Positions 53,403-62,907 of a stretch of 64,000 nt of DNA are shown here, one piece after another. Position numbers and translations under genes: made by a program. Under the pieces are notes generated by a model. It did no database searches and was not told where the DNA came from. It worked only from the letters and a program-made list of their open reading frames with translations. Position 1 is the stretch's first letter, and the number at the start of each line of letters is the position of its first letter. Origin of the DNA: Roseobacter sp. HKCCD6576-2 (lineage in GTDB: Bacteria; Pseudomonadota; Alphaproteobacteria; Rhodobacterales; Rhodobacteraceae); the NCBI RefSeq assembly GCF_013179285.1, contig NZ_WVNW01000003.1, positions 62,001-126,000 of the forward strand, written 5' to 3'.

Positions 53403-53962
53403 CCCGCGCGGCCCGCGTTTTTGGGCGCCAAGGTTGGGGCCGCGACCGGTTCCCGCGTCTCTGGGTCGAAGAACGGCGTGTCGCGCCAGCGACCAGAGAT
53501 CAGCGCCGCCCCGGCTTTGATCATCAGGCTGATCACGGGTCGGGTGATGTTCTTATGCCGGGTTTTCCCGTCTGCGGTGGGCAAGAAGGTATGGCCGATC
53601 ACGCGGCCCAGGGCCTCGGGCCTGTCGATATTGCGGGTCAGCACCGTGGCAAAGGCGAACCGGGGCGTATTGGGCGAGTTGAAAAGCGGCGTGTCGCAGC
53701 ATTTCGCATACCAGCGATAGGCGCCCTTGGGCGAGAGCGTTAGGAGCGCCAGATGCTCCTTACCACTGTCGATTTTGATATGGTCCGGGGTGGTCTGAAA
53801 CAGATCGACCCCGTCTTGCTGATTGGCCTCGATACCGAAATGGACCAGCGTCCGCACGCAATCGGCGCAATGGCAGACGATGTGATTGCCGCCGCGCGGG
53901 CTCGCATGTGTCACATGGCCGTTCAGCGTCCCGCAGCGGCAGGAAAAGCGGAGATCGGCCAT
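53399..53962 (-). CDS. DUF6151 (GFA-like) protein
   Basis: 187 residues. Cys pairs at the N-terminus (FSCRCGTLNGHV, IVCHCADCVR) and in WYAKCCDTPLFN are like the zinc-binding Cys of the GFA (glutathione-dependent formaldehyde-activating) fold. DUF6151 members are uncharacterised. It stands just downstream of phaZ (12 bases between) and may be co-transcribed. Confidence 0.82.
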   Translation of the reverse strand: MADLRFSCRCGTLNGHVTHASPRGGNHIVCHCADCVRTLVHFGIEANQQDGVDLFQTTPDHIKIDSGKEHLALLTLSPKGAYRWYAKCCDTPLFNSPNTPRFAFATVLTRNIDRPEALGRVIGHTFLPTADGKTRHKNITRPVISLMIKAGAALISGRWRDTPFFDPETREPVAAPTLAPKNAGRAG

Positions 53963-53974
53963 GGCAAAGCTCCT

Positions 53975-55258
53975 CTATTCGGCGGCGATATCCTTGCTCT
54001 GCGCGTCTTTGACCGGCGCTTTTGGCACATCGCAATTGGCGTCGATGAAATCGAGCACCAAGGGACGGATTTTGTTGCGCCAGCTTTTGCCCGCGAAGAT
54101 ACCATAATGGCCCGCGTTCGGCTCGATATAATTGGCCTTTTTGCTGTCGGGCAGGCCGGTGCAGAGATCCAGCGCGGCGACACATTGGCCCGGCGCAGAA
54201 ATGTCGTCTTTGCCGCCTTCGACGGTTTTCACGGCGACCGTGGTGATTTTGCCGATATCCACCTGCTTGCCCGCGACGGTGAAGCGGTTCTGCGCAATTT
54301 CAAGGCCTTTGAAGATCCGCTCGACGGTGGAGAGATAGAACTCCGCTGTCATGTCCATCACGGCGAGGTATTCGTCGTAGAACTTGTTGTGCTTGTCATG
54401 GTCCGAGGCCGCGCCTTTGGCGACCTTCATGATCTGATTGCTGAAGGCTTTGGTATGCTTTTCAGCGTTCATCGCCATGAAGCTGGCAAGCTGCTGCAGG
54501 CCGGGATAGACCATGCGCCCGGCGCCAGCATATTTGAAACCGACCCGTTGCAGAACATGGCGCTCAAGCTGCCCCATGGTGACGCGATTGCCGAAATCGG
54601 TGACATCGGTCGCCGCTGCATCGGGATCGACCGGGCCGCCGATCAAGGTCAGCGTGCGGGGCTGCGCCTTGGGGTCTTCTTCGGCCAGATAGGCCGTGGC
54701 CGCGAGCGCCAGAGGCGCGGGCTGACAAACCGCGATCACATGGGTGTCGGCGCCCATTTCGCGCAGGAAATCAACCAGGTAAAGCGTGTAGTCTTCGATG
54801 TCGAATTTGCCGACACTGACCGGAATGTCACGCGCATTGTGCCAATCCGTGATATAGACGTCACAATCGGGTAAGAGGCTGAGCACGGTAGAACGCAGAA
54901 GGGTCGCGTAATGGCCAGACATCGGTGCAACCAGCAAGACCTTGCGGCCCGTCGGCGCTCGGCCTTGCACATCGAAGCGGATCAGATCGCCGAACGGGCG
55001 TTCGACAACCGTCTCGATCGAGATCGAGTGGTCGCGCCCATCATCGCCGGGAATGGAATAGATGCCCCAGTCGGGCTTGGCGACCATCCGCGCGAAGCTG
55101 CGCTCCATGACTTCGCCCCAAGCGGCGGTCATCTGGATGGCGGGATTCGCGAGAATGCCAAGCTGCGGATAAGAGCACATCGCGCGCGCGGTCGAGCCCA
55201 TCCACTGGTTCGTCACCCGCACGGATTCCATAAAATCATAGGTGAGAAGGTATCTCAT
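53975..55258 (-). CDS. phaZ: Intracellular polyhydroxyalkanoate depolymerase
   Basis: 427 residues from the ATG at 55258, with GGAGAGC upstream. The nucleophile is Cys178 in AVCQPAPLAL (the lipase-box-like site, as in Cys183 of the Ralstonia PhaZ1), and the His is in PNAGHYGIFAG. The enzyme mobilises stored PHB granules in the cytosol. It is divergent from phaC, with about 120 bases between the starts that contain TGCAAATGCAG, a possible PhaR contact. Confidence 0.94.
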   Translation of the reverse strand: MRYLLTYDFMESVRVTNQWMGSTARAMCSYPQLGILANPAIQMTAAWGEVMERSFARMVAKPDWGIYSIPGDDGRDHSISIETVVERPFGDLIRFDVQGRAPTGRKVLLVAPMSGHYATLLRSTVLSLLPDCDVYITDWHNARDIPVSVGKFDIEDYTLYLVDFLREMGADTHVIAVCQPAPLALAATAYLAEEDPKAQPRTLTLIGGPVDPDAAATDVTDFGNRVTMGQLERHVLQRVGFKYAGAGRMVYPGLQQLASFMAMNAEKHTKAFSNQIMKVAKGAASDHDKHNKFYDEYLAVMDMTAEFYLSTVERIFKGLEIAQNRFTVAGKQVDIGKITTVAVKTVEGGKDDISAPGQCVAALDLCTGLPDSKKANYIEPNAGHYGIFAGKSWRNKIRPLVLDFIDANCDVPKAPVKDAQSKDIAAE

Positions 55259-55378
55259 ACTGCTCTCCTGAGTCGCATATCCCGGCACCTTATAGCCCCG
55301 GGTCTATTCGTCGCTTTGCCCCCTCACCGCGGCAACGCTATGAATGCAAATGCAGCATTTGAGGGGTAAAAGCAAGCA

Positions 55379-57181
55379 ATGTCCGAGACAGAAGGGGAGG
55401 AAGGGCAGTTGGGCGAGAACCTTGATCGGCTGAACGAGAACCTCAAAAAAATGGAAGAATTGAGCAAGCGCATGGTCGCCGCGATCAGTGCGCGCGAACC
55501 GGGCGATGCGGGTCTGCAAGGGCCGGGGCAAGACCTCTATTTGAAGGCTGGCGCCGCCTATATGCACGACATGCTGAACAATCCCGCCAAGCTGATGGAG
55601 CAGCAGGTGCAGTTCTGGGGTCAGACGCTGACCCATTTCATGGAAGCGCAGCAGGAACTCGCCAAAGGGCATTTGGCCGCGCCCGAAGATCACACGCCTG
55701 ATGACCGCCGGTTTTCTAACCCGATGTGGAAGACCCACCCCTATTTCAACTTCATCAAACAGCAATATCTGATCTCGTCAGCCGCGATCGAAGAGGCGGT
55801 GCATGAGCTTGATGGGCTAGATGCGAAAGACAAGCAGCGGGTCGAGTTCTTCTCGAAACAGATCATCGATCTGTTCTCACCGACCAATTACTTGGCCACC
55901 AACCCCGATGCGTTGGAACGCGCGGTGGAAACCGAGGGGCAGAGCCTGGTGGATGGGCTGGAAAACCTGGTCCGCGATATCGAAAGCCACCATGGCGAGG
56001 TGCTGCCCACGCTGGCCGATCCCAATGCGTTCAAGGTTGGGGAGAATATCGGCACGGCCGAGGGATCGGTGGTGTTCCGCAATCGGATGATGGAACTGAT
56101 CCAATATGCGCCGACCACCGAGAAGGTACATAAGACGCCGCTGGTGATTTTCCCGCCCTGGATCAACAAATTCTACATCATGGATTTGAAACAGCAGAAC
56201 AGCCTGATCCGCTGGATCGTCGATCAGGGCTATACGCTTTTTGTGGTGAGTTGGAAGAACCCCGATGCGAGCTATGCCGATGTGGGCATGGAGACCTATG
56301 TCGAAGAGGGCTATCTCGAAGCGATCCGGGTGGCCAAAGAGATCACCGGTGAGAAGCAGGTCAACACCATCGGCTATTGCATCGCCGGGACGACCTTGAG
56401 CCTCACCCTGGCGCTGTTGAAGAAACGCGGCGATAAATCGATCAAATCCGCGACCTTCTTCACCATGCTGTCGGATTTCTCCGAGCAGGGGGAGTTCACG
56501 GTCTTCCTTGACGATGATTTTGTCGATGCGATCGAGCGGCAGGTTGCGGATGAAGGCATTTTGGACAGCTACTACATGTCCAAGACCTTCAGCTTTCTGC
56601 GCGCCAATGATCTGGTCTATGGCCCAGCTGTACGCAGCTATATGATGGGCGAGGCGCCCCCGGCGTTTGACCTGCTTTATTGGAATGGGGATTCGACCAA
56701 TCTGCCAGGGCGTATGGCGGTGGAATATCTGCGCGGGCTGTGCCAGGGCAATGCGATGGCCCAAGGTGGCTATCAGATGCTGGGCGAAACCCTGGAGCTG
56801 TCGGATGTTACCGTGCCGATTTGCGCGATTGCCTGCGAGACCGATCACATTGCGGCCTGGAAAGACAGTTTCCGAGGCGTGACGCAGATGGGATCGAAGG
56901 ACAAGACGTTCATCCTTTCGGAATCGGGCCATATCGCCGGGATCGTCAATCCGCCGTCGAAAAAGAAATACGGCCACTACACCAACCCCGAGGTCAAAGG
57001 CACAGCGGAGGCCTGGCAGGAGGCGGCAAGCTATAACGAAGGCTCGTGGTGGCCCCGGTGGGAGGCCTGGTTGAAGAAGCGGTCAGGCGCGCAGATTGCG
57101 GCCCGAATCCCAGGTGAGTCGGGCTATGACGTTTTGGCGGCCGCGCCCGGAACCTATGTGTTGGAACGCACAAGCGACTGA
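55379..57181 (+). CDS. phaC: Class I poly(R)-hydroxyalkanoate synthase
   Basis: 600 residues, the usual class I length. The catalytic triad is Cys334 in GYCIAGTTL, Asp489 in CETDHIAAW and His518 in ESGHIAGI. It polymerises 3-hydroxyacyl-CoA into storage granules. N-terminal 100 residues form the variable granule-interaction region. The start has no strong Shine-Dalgarno. phasin and phaR genes follow on the same strand. Confidence 0.97.
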   Translation: MSETEGEEGQLGENLDRLNENLKKMEELSKRMVAAISAREPGDAGLQGPGQDLYLKAGAAYMHDMLNNPAKLMEQQVQFWGQTLTHFMEAQQELAKGHLAAPEDHTPDDRRFSNPMWKTHPYFNFIKQQYLISSAAIEEAVHELDGLDAKDKQRVEFFSKQIIDLFSPTNYLATNPDALERAVETEGQSLVDGLENLVRDIESHHGEVLPTLADPNAFKVGENIGTAEGSVVFRNRMMELIQYAPTTEKVHKTPLVIFPPWINKFYIMDLKQQNSLIRWIVDQGYTLFVVSWKNPDASYADVGMETYVEEGYLEAIRVAKEITGEKQVNTIGYCIAGTTLSLTLALLKKRGDKSIKSATFFTMLSDFSEQGEFTVFLDDDFVDAIERQVADEGILDSYYMSKTFSFLRANDLVYGPAVRSYMMGEAPPAFDLLYWNGDSTNLPGRMAVEYLRGLCQGNAMAQGGYQMLGETLELSDVTVPICAIACETDHIAAWKDSFRGVTQMGSKDKTFILSESGHIAGIVNPPSKKKYGHYTNPEVKGTAEAWQEAASYNEGSWWPRWEAWLKKRSGAQIAARIPGESGYDVLAAAPGTYVLERTSD

Positions 57182-57207
57182 TTTTCCTTACGTAACCCTC
57201 TCCGATG

Positions 57208-57218
57208 CTGCGGTGCAG
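57208..57218. promoter_or_regulatory. Predicted PhaR-binding site upstream of the phasin gene
   Basis: CTGC-GGT-GCAG is an exact match to the CTGC-N3/4-GCAG motif known for PhaR of Paracoccus denitrificans. The surroundings contain further TGCA-type half-sites (57225-57240 and 57257-57271) and a TATATA near 57250. It lies about 90 bases upstream of the phasin start, consistent with repression released by PHB. Confidence 0.7.
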
Positions 57219-57309
57219 AAAAAGCTTGCAATGCCGCGCTGCAGCATCTATATATTTTGCATCCGCAGCAAAGCGCCCCAGCCCCCGGGGATGATTAGGA
57301 GAGAGACCA

Positions 57310-57753
57310 ATGGCCAAGACCAACGACTTCACCAAATACATGAGCGAAATGATGTCCGCATACCCGATGGACATGTCTGCCATGAACGACGCGTTCAAAA
57401 CCTCTGCCGCAGTTGGCGAGAAAATGTCGAAAGTGGCTCTGGAAGCCGCTGAGAAATCCACCGAGATTTCGTCCAAATGGACCAAAGACACCATCGCCAA
57501 AATGGGCGACGTGGCCGCTGTCAAAGACGAGCCCACCGACTACACCAAATCGCTGACCGATTTCGCGTCGGCTCAGGCGGAAATGGCTGCTGAAAACATG
57601 GCCGCTTTCGCTGAAGTTGCGAAAAAAGTGCAGATGGAAACTGTCGAGCTGATGATGGCTGCTGGCAAAGAAGCTTCCGAAGAAGCAACTGCCGCTGTCA
57701 AAAAAGCCACCTCCGAGGTGACGACTGCCGCGAAAAAAGCGACCGCTAAGTAA
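57310..57753 (+). CDS. phaP: Phasin
   Basis: 147 residues, all helix: FTKYMSEMMSAYPMDMSAMN, then FKTSAAVGEKMSKVALEAAEKS (quoted in part: FKTSAAVGEKMSKVAL) and a C-terminal Ala/Lys/Thr-rich tail (AAVKKATSEVTTAAKKA). It coats PHB granules. GGAGAGAG precedes the ATG. A strong intrinsic terminator follows, so it is highly expressed on its own transcript under PhaR control. Confidence 0.94.
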   Translation: MAKTNDFTKYMSEMMSAYPMDMSAMNDAFKTSAAVGEKMSKVALEAAEKSTEISSKWTKDTIAKMGDVAAVKDEPTDYTKSLTDFASAQAEMAAENMAAFAEVAKKVQMETVELMMAAGKEASEEATAAVKKATSEVTTAAKKATAK

Positions 57754-57804
57754 GCGACTGCTTTAAACGCATCATGCCGATGTCCTCCCCATTGGCGTGA
57801 CTTA

Positions 57805-57844
57805 GAAAGGGTGGGTCCGTCCGTGGCCCGCCCTTTCGCGTTTT
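57805..57844 (+). terminator. Intrinsic terminator after the phasin gene
   Basis: Stem GAAAGGG (57805-57811) pairs with CCCTTTC (57831-57837), extended by GGG/CCC (57813-57815 with 57827-57829) on the inside, then gcgTTTT follows. A good rho-independent terminator for the short, abundant phasin mRNA. Confidence 0.8.
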
Positions 57845-57900
57845 CGTGCATGCGCCGAGAATGATTGCATTTTCGCTGCAAGCGCGTAGGCTTTCCTTTG

Positions 57901-57911
57901 CTGCACCGCAG
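57901..57911. promoter_or_regulatory. Predicted PhaR-binding site upstream of phaR
   Basis: CTGC-ACC-GCAG, the same motif and spacing as the phasin site, 16 bases before the phaR start; a looser TTGC-N9-GCAA pair lies at 57865-57881. This position fits autorepression by PhaR. Confidence 0.7.
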
Positions 57912-57927
57912 GGAAGGAATTTTGGTC

Positions 57928-58485
57928 ATGGCAAAAGACGCGGAACCGCTTTTGATCAAGCGCTATGCCAGTCGGCGCCTCTATAATACCGAGACATCGG
58001 ACTATGTGACGCTGGAAGATATCGCCGGATTTATCCGTGATGGCCGCGAGGTAAAGATCGTGGATCTAAAGTCGGGCGATGAGTTGACCCGGCAGTATCT
58101 GCTTCAAATCATTGCCGAACATGAAAGCCGGGGCGAGAATGTCTTGCCGCTTGGTGTGTTGACCGATCTGGTCCGGAGCTATCAATCGCAAACCCAGAGT
58201 GTGGTGCCCGACTTTCTGGCGATGTCTTTTGAGATGTTGAAGGATGGTCAGTCGAAAATGGTCGAGAACATGGCCGCGATGAACCCAATGGCCAAGATGC
58301 CCGGGTTCGAGGCGATGCGCGCGCAGCAAGAGGCGTTTTTCAAAGCGATGACCGGCGGTTTGGGGAACCAGTGGAGCGGCCCGACCACAGATGACGACGA
58401 GGAAAGCGACGCGGCGCCCGAGGAAGAACTCGACGAGATCAAGAAGCAGTTGGCGGAACTGCAGGCGAAACTGTCTAAGCTTTGA
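57928..58485 (+). CDS. phaR: Polyhydroxyalkanoate synthesis repressor PhaR
   Basis: 185 residues from the ATG at 57928, with GGGAAGGA upstream. The N-terminal PHB/PHA accumulation regulator domain is LLIKRYASRRLYNTETSDYVTLEDI (quoted in part: KRYASRRLYNTETSDYV) and IVDLKSGDELTRQYLLQII; the C-terminus is a helix with an acidic stretch (DDDEESDAAPEEEL). It binds DNA at CTGC-N3-GCAG and PHB granules, sensing granule formation. It ends the phaC-phaP-phaR series. Confidence 0.95.
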   Translation: MAKDAEPLLIKRYASRRLYNTETSDYVTLEDIAGFIRDGREVKIVDLKSGDELTRQYLLQIIAEHESRGENVLPLGVLTDLVRSYQSQTQSVVPDFLAMSFEMLKDGQSKMVENMAAMNPMAKMPGFEAMRAQQEAFFKAMTGGLGNQWSGPTTDDDEESDAAPEEELDEIKKQLAELQAKLSKL

Positions 58486-58499
58486 TTGCGCGCGTTGAC

Positions 58500-59867
58500 C
58501 TAGCCCACCTCCGCAAAGACCTGGGTTAGCGCCGCATTTAGCTTCTCGAACATCTCATCCATTTGATCGTTCGTCAGGATAAACGGCGGGCAGAGCACCA
58601 CCGATTGTCCAAGCGGTCGGCAGATCAGCCCATGATCGGTGCAGGTATTGGCGATGCGTTCGCTGACCGAGAGATGCCCCTCGAACGGTGTTTTGGTTGC
58701 GCGATCCCGGACGGCTTCCAGGGCCCACATATAACCGATGCCGCGCAGCTCACCGATATTGGGGTGTTTCGCGATTTCCGCCAGCCCGGCCTGCATCCGT
58801 GGCGCACCCGCGCGGACTTGCTCCATCAGGCCCTCATTCAGGATCACATCAATCGTTTTCAAGGCGACGGCACAGCCGACGGGGTGGCCCGAGGCGGTAA
58901 ACCCGTGCGGGAATTCTTCGATCTCATCAATGGCCGCTTGCAGCCGGTCGGTCAGGTCTGGCCCCAAGATCACCGCGCCCATCGGGAAATACCCTGCGGT
59001 AAGGTTTTTGGAGCTGATGATCGCATCAGGCATGAAATCATAGGTCACCGAGCCCCAAGCCTCGCCCGTGCGCCCAAAGCCGCAGATCACCTCGTCGGCG
59101 ATCAGCGGAATGCCATGGCGTTTCAGCACCGATTGGATCGCCTGGAAATACCCCGCTGAGGGCGGGATGACGCCGCCCGCGCCCATAACGGGTTCAGCGA
59201 AGAACCCGGCGATTGTGTCGGCCCCCTCGCGCTCAATGACCTCCTCCAACTCGGCGGCCATGCGGGCGGTGAACGCCGCCTCGCTCTCGCCCGGTTTCCC
59301 CTCCCGCCAATAATGCGGGCAGGTCAGGTGGAGGAACCCCTCAAGCGGCAGGCCAAAGACCTCGTTATAGGGTTTGCCGGTCATGGAAGACGCCGCGATT
59401 GTCACCCCGTGATAGCCATTCCAGCGGGTCAGGATCTTTCGCGCCTCTGGCCGCCCCTCGGCCCGGTTCAGAAACCACAGCATCTTGACCATGGTGTCAT
59501 TCGCTTCGGACCCGGAATTGGTGTAGAACACTTTGCCCCGCGCGAAGGGCGACACGTTTACCAGGGTTTCCGACAGTTCTACGGTCTGGTCCGACATCCG
59601 GCCAAAAAACGCGTGATAGCCGGGGAAACGGTCATATTGCGCCTTGGCGGCCTCGGCCAATCCCTTGTGATCGAAGCCCGCGACCATATTCCAAAGGCCG
59701 GAATTGCTGTCGAGATAGCGTTTGCCATTGGTATCAAACACATACGGGCCTTGCCCATGGGTCAGCACCACCGTGCCGCGTTCGGCTACCGAGGGGAGAT
59801 CGGTGAAGCCGTAAAGCGAGTATTGCGCGGCGCGCGCTTCCCAGGAATTCGGGGCGTGATCAGTCAT
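58500..59867 (-). CDS. Class III aminotransferase (omega-amino acid / putrescine-pyruvate type)
   Basis: 455 residues, PLP fold type I. The PLP lysine is in IISSKNLTAGYFP, the Asp in LIADEVICGFGRTGE, and the N-terminal SNSGLWNMVAGFDH and YTNSGSEANDTM bind the cofactor phosphate. The set matches SpuC-like putrescine:pyruvate or beta-alanine:pyruvate transaminases. Its place after the PuuB/GS-like genes supports a role in polyamine degradation. It is 58 bases downstream of the GFA gene. Confidence 0.92.
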   Translation of the reverse strand: MTDHAPNSWEARAAQYSLYGFTDLPSVAERGTVVLTHGQGPYVFDTNGKRYLDSNSGLWNMVAGFDHKGLAEAAKAQYDRFPGYHAFFGRMSDQTVELSETLVNVSPFARGKVFYTNSGSEANDTMVKMLWFLNRAEGRPEARKILTRWNGYHGVTIAASSMTGKPYNEVFGLPLEGFLHLTCPHYWREGKPGESEAAFTARMAAELEEVIEREGADTIAGFFAEPVMGAGGVIPPSAGYFQAIQSVLKRHGIPLIADEVICGFGRTGEAWGSVTYDFMPDAIISSKNLTAGYFPMGAVILGPDLTDRLQAAIDEIEEFPHGFTASGHPVGCAVALKTIDVILNEGLMEQVRAGAPRMQAGLAEIAKHPNIGELRGIGYMWALEAVRDRATKTPFEGHLSVSERIANTCTDHGLICRPLGQSVVLCPPFILTNDQMDEMFEKLNAALTQVFAEVG

Positions 59868-59925
59868 CGCGAGGGGCCTTCGAGGAGTTGCAACGCTGCC
59901 ACGCTATCCGGGGTGGCGCGGGCCT

Positions 59926-60309
59926 TCAATCCTTGCGTGGCAGATCGTCGGAAAGGGCAATCCAAGGCACGTGTTCCGACCAATGAAAATGCCAATCAGG
60001 CCGGAAATCTGAACTGTCTTCGAGCGTCGCGGCGTAGAAATGCATCTCGCCCGGGTGGCGTGTTGATCGATAGGCCATCGGGGTGCCGCATTTTGCGCAG
60101 AATAGCCGCTCCGAATGGCTGCTATGGGCGTAAGAAGACGGCGGATCGCCGGTCCAGCGCCAACCAGTATCCTCAACACCGAAGAAGGTGGTGAAAGGCG
60201 CCGCGCAGTTTCGGCGGCAACTCTCGCAATGACAATGGCCACGCCAGCGAACCTGCTCCGGGTCGATCTGAAACCGGACCGACCCGCAGAGGCAATGGCC
60301 CTGACGCAT
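59926..60309 (-). CDS. GFA family protein
   Basis: 127 residues. The zinc ligands are in GHCLCGSVRF, HCESCRRNC and FCAKCGTPM, the complete GFA set. Despite the family name, many members do not act on formaldehyde, so the role here is open. Eight bases separate it from the DegT-like gene, and 58 from the aminotransferase; likely one transcript. Confidence 0.92.
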   Translation of the reverse strand: MRQGHCLCGSVRFQIDPEQVRWRGHCHCESCRRNCAAPFTTFFGVEDTGWRWTGDPPSSYAHSSHSERLFCAKCGTPMAYRSTRHPGEMHFYAATLEDSSDFRPDWHFHWSEHVPWIALSDDLPRKD

Positions 60310-60317
60310 TGGGTGCC

Positions 60318-61517
60318 TCAGGTGCCGTAGGCGCGGCTCTCGCCCATCACATCTTCGGCGGCGCCAAGAAGCGCGTCGATGATCACATTGAGCTCCGCTT
60401 GTTTCAGCCGCGCGGGCAGCCGCACGTCGCAGGCCCGCATCAACATGGCGCGGGTCTGTGGCAGGTCGGGCGTCTCGCCGGGAATAAAGCGCCAGTTCCA
60501 GAACGCCCGCGCATTGTCGGTCGAGAGGCCGAAGACCTGAACCTTCACGCCACGCGCCGCCGCAGCCTCCGCAAAGGCCCGCGCGTCGGCATCGCTTGCG
60601 ACACCCTCAAGATTGAATTGGATCGAATCTGGCGCGCGTTCTTCCTGGGGCAGGGCATCCGGCACCTGCAGCCAGGGCGAGCTGTTCAACGCGGCGGCAA
60701 CATAATCGTGGTTTGATCGACCGTCCCGCACGCGCCGCGCCACTTCGGGCAATTGCGGGCGGATCACCGCGGCAGAGAGGTTCTGCATCCGCAGATTGTA
60801 GAGTGGCAGCTCGTTTTGCCAGCGCGCGAAGGCCTCTTGCAGAACGTCGTGTTTTTTCCAGTTATGCTCATAGGCGCCCGACATGATAACTGCGCGGGCG
60901 ATCAGATCGGCGTCGTCGGTGATCATGATCCCACCTTCGCCAGCATTCACCAGCTTGTAGGATTGAAAGCTGAAACAGCCGACACGCCCGATCGTGCCGA
61001 CCTTACGCCCATCCCAAACGGTGCCAAGCGAATGCGCGGCATCCTCGATCACCGGAATGCCTGCGGCATCGCAAAGCGCCATGATGGCGTCCATATCTGA
61101 GGTGTGGCCACGCATATGCGAGATGATGACGGCGCTGGCCTCGGGCAGTTTGGCCTCGAAATCCGCCATGTCGATGCGGTAATTCGCGCCGACTTCCACC
61201 AGAACCGGTTGGCAATTGGCATGCACGACCGAGGACGGGACAGCGGCAAAGGTGAAGGCCGGGATCAGCACTTTCGCATCGCGCGGGAGGTCCAGCGCGC
61301 AAAGCGACAGGAACAGCGCGGCAGAGCAAGAGGACACCGCCAGGGCGTATTTCGTGCCCATCAAGGCGGCAAATTCCTGCTCCAGCAGGGTCACCGGCGC
61401 ATCGGAGGCGGCAGTGTAGCGGAACAGGTCACCAGATTGCAGCAATCGGTCGATCTCGGCACGGGCCGCCTCGGGGATCGGTTCGGCGTCATACACATTG
61501 GGGGCGAGGGCCATCAT
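60318..61517 (-). CDS. DegT/DnrJ/EryC1/StrS-family aminotransferase
   Basis: 399 residues. The PLP lysine is in CFSFQSYKLVNAGEGG, with the preceding EDAAHSLGTVWDG and SSCSAALFLSL typical of the family. These enzymes usually aminate keto sugars; here the neighbours are polyamine genes, so a different substrate is probable. Two adjacent ATG codons begin the frame (61517, 61514), with AAAAGGTG upstream. About 95 bases separate it from PuuB. Confidence 0.9.
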   Translation of the reverse strand: MMALAPNVYDAEPIPEAARAEIDRLLQSGDLFRYTAASDAPVTLLEQEFAALMGTKYALAVSSCSAALFLSLCALDLPRDAKVLIPAFTFAAVPSSVVHANCQPVLVEVGANYRIDMADFEAKLPEASAVIISHMRGHTSDMDAIMALCDAAGIPVIEDAAHSLGTVWDGRKVGTIGRVGCFSFQSYKLVNAGEGGIMITDDADLIARAVIMSGAYEHNWKKHDVLQEAFARWQNELPLYNLRMQNLSAAVIRPQLPEVARRVRDGRSNHDYVAAALNSSPWLQVPDALPQEERAPDSIQFNLEGVASDADARAFAEAAAARGVKVQVFGLSTDNARAFWNWRFIPGETPDLPQTRAMLMRACDVRLPARLKQAELNVIIDALLGAAEDVMGESRAYGT

Positions 61518-61612
61518 TTCACCTTTTTGAAAACTCTCATTTCAGAAAACTTTACATCGTAACGAGATTGAAGGCCAGAGTCCTGTGCAATCCGGAGTCA
61601 GGTTTTCGGCGA

Positions 61613-62902
61613 TTAGATGCCCAGTTTGTCCCGCAAGGCGAACCAGCGCATCGCCGTGGCCAAAAGCGGCCATCTGAGGGCGGTGCCGCCGGGAAAGCGC
61701 GGCGATGGCACGCGCGCCATCAGGTCGAAACTGGCGCTCTCACCTTGGATCGCATCGGCAATCATTTTGCCCGCCAAGGTTGCCATGGCCACACCGTGGC
61801 CGGAATAGCCGGAAGCCGTCCAAAGGCCCGGCTCGGGCGCGGCAAAGACCGGCATGCGGTTCATCGTAATCGCCAGCGTACCGCCCCAGGCATGGGTGAT
61901 TTTGACATCAGCCAGATGCGGGAAGGTCTGGGCCAGCGGCTTGCGGACCAGGGCGGCAATATCGCGCGGGAAGCGATAGCCATAGGTTTCGCCGCCGCCG
62001 AAGAGCAGGCGATTATCGGGCGTGGTGCGATAGTAATTCACCACGAATTTGCTGTCTGCGACACAGACCCGTTTGTGCAGCGCGGCCCCTTCGGGTAGCG
62101 GCTCGGTCGCGACAATGAAATTGTTGATCGGCATGACGCGGGCCGCGGTTTGCCCATGCAGCCGCCCGAGATAGCCGTTGCAGGCCAAGACCACCTGATC
62201 CGCGATCACCCGCCCTTTATCGGTGGTCACCAAGCCGGGGGCGGCGCGATGGACCCGGCTGGTTTCATGAATCGTGACACCTGTCGCTGCCGCTATCCGA
62301 GCCAGGCCCAAAGCATAGGCGAGCGGGTTCAAATGGGCCGAGCCATGGTCGAGCAGGCCGCCAGCATAGACATCTGTGTGAAGCACTTGCCCAAGCGCGT
62401 CGCGGTCGAGGGTTTCTAATTCAGTATAGCCATAGTGCTCTGCCAAATGCTCGGCATAGGCGCAGGTTTCGGCGGCCTCATCGTCCCACCAATCGGCATG
62501 CAGCGCACCCGGTTGCAGATCGCAATCGATCGCGCCTTCCGCCACTAGGTCGCGGACGATTTGAACGGATGCCAGCGCCAGCTGCCAGAGCTTCGCGGCG
62601 TCATCAGCACCGACCATCCGCTCCAGCGCGATCTGGTCCAGCCGCTGGCCGCCCAAGACTTGCCCGCCATTTCGCCCTGACGCACCAAACCCCACGCGAT
62701 GGGCCTCCAACAGGACCACCTCCCGCCCGGCCCGCGCCAGATGCAGCGCGGTGGAGAGGCCGGTATAGCCACCGCCCACCACGCAGACATCCGCGCGCGT
62801 TTCGCCCTTGAGCGCCGGAAAAGGCGCAAGCGGCGGGGTCGTCGCGGCATACCAGCTTGGCGGATACTGCCCAGCGCGATCATTGGCGTAGAGCAGGTTC
62901 AT
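61613..62902 (-). CDS. FAD-dependent oxidoreductase, gamma-glutamylputrescine oxidase (PuuB)-like
   Basis: 429 residues from the ATG at 62902 (MNLLYANDRAG), five bases after the GS-like gene. DAO fold: the dinucleotide motif VVGGGYTGLSTALHLARAG near residue 39-57, RNGGQVLGGQR, and the C-terminal ASGYSGHGVAMATLAGKM are typical of PuuB/OrdL. It oxidises gamma-glutamylated polyamine or a similar amine. The coupling to a GS-like ligase gives the PuuA-PuuB order. Confidence 0.92.
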   Translation of the reverse strand: MNLLYANDRAGQYPPSWYAATTPPLAPFPALKGETRADVCVVGGGYTGLSTALHLARAGREVVLLEAHRVGFGASGRNGGQVLGGQRLDQIALERMVGADDAAKLWQLALASVQIVRDLVAEGAIDCDLQPGALHADWWDDEAAETCAYAEHLAEHYGYTELETLDRDALGQVLHTDVYAGGLLDHGSAHLNPLAYALGLARIAAATGVTIHETSRVHRAAPGLVTTDKGRVIADQVVLACNGYLGRLHGQTAARVMPINNFIVATEPLPEGAALHKRVCVADSKFVVNYYRTTPDNRLLFGGGETYGYRFPRDIAALVRKPLAQTFPHLADVKITHAWGGTLAITMNRMPVFAAPEPGLWTASGYSGHGVAMATLAGKMIADAIQGESASFDLMARVPSPRFPGGTALRWPLLATAMRWFALRDKLGI

Positions 62903-62907
62903 GAGGC

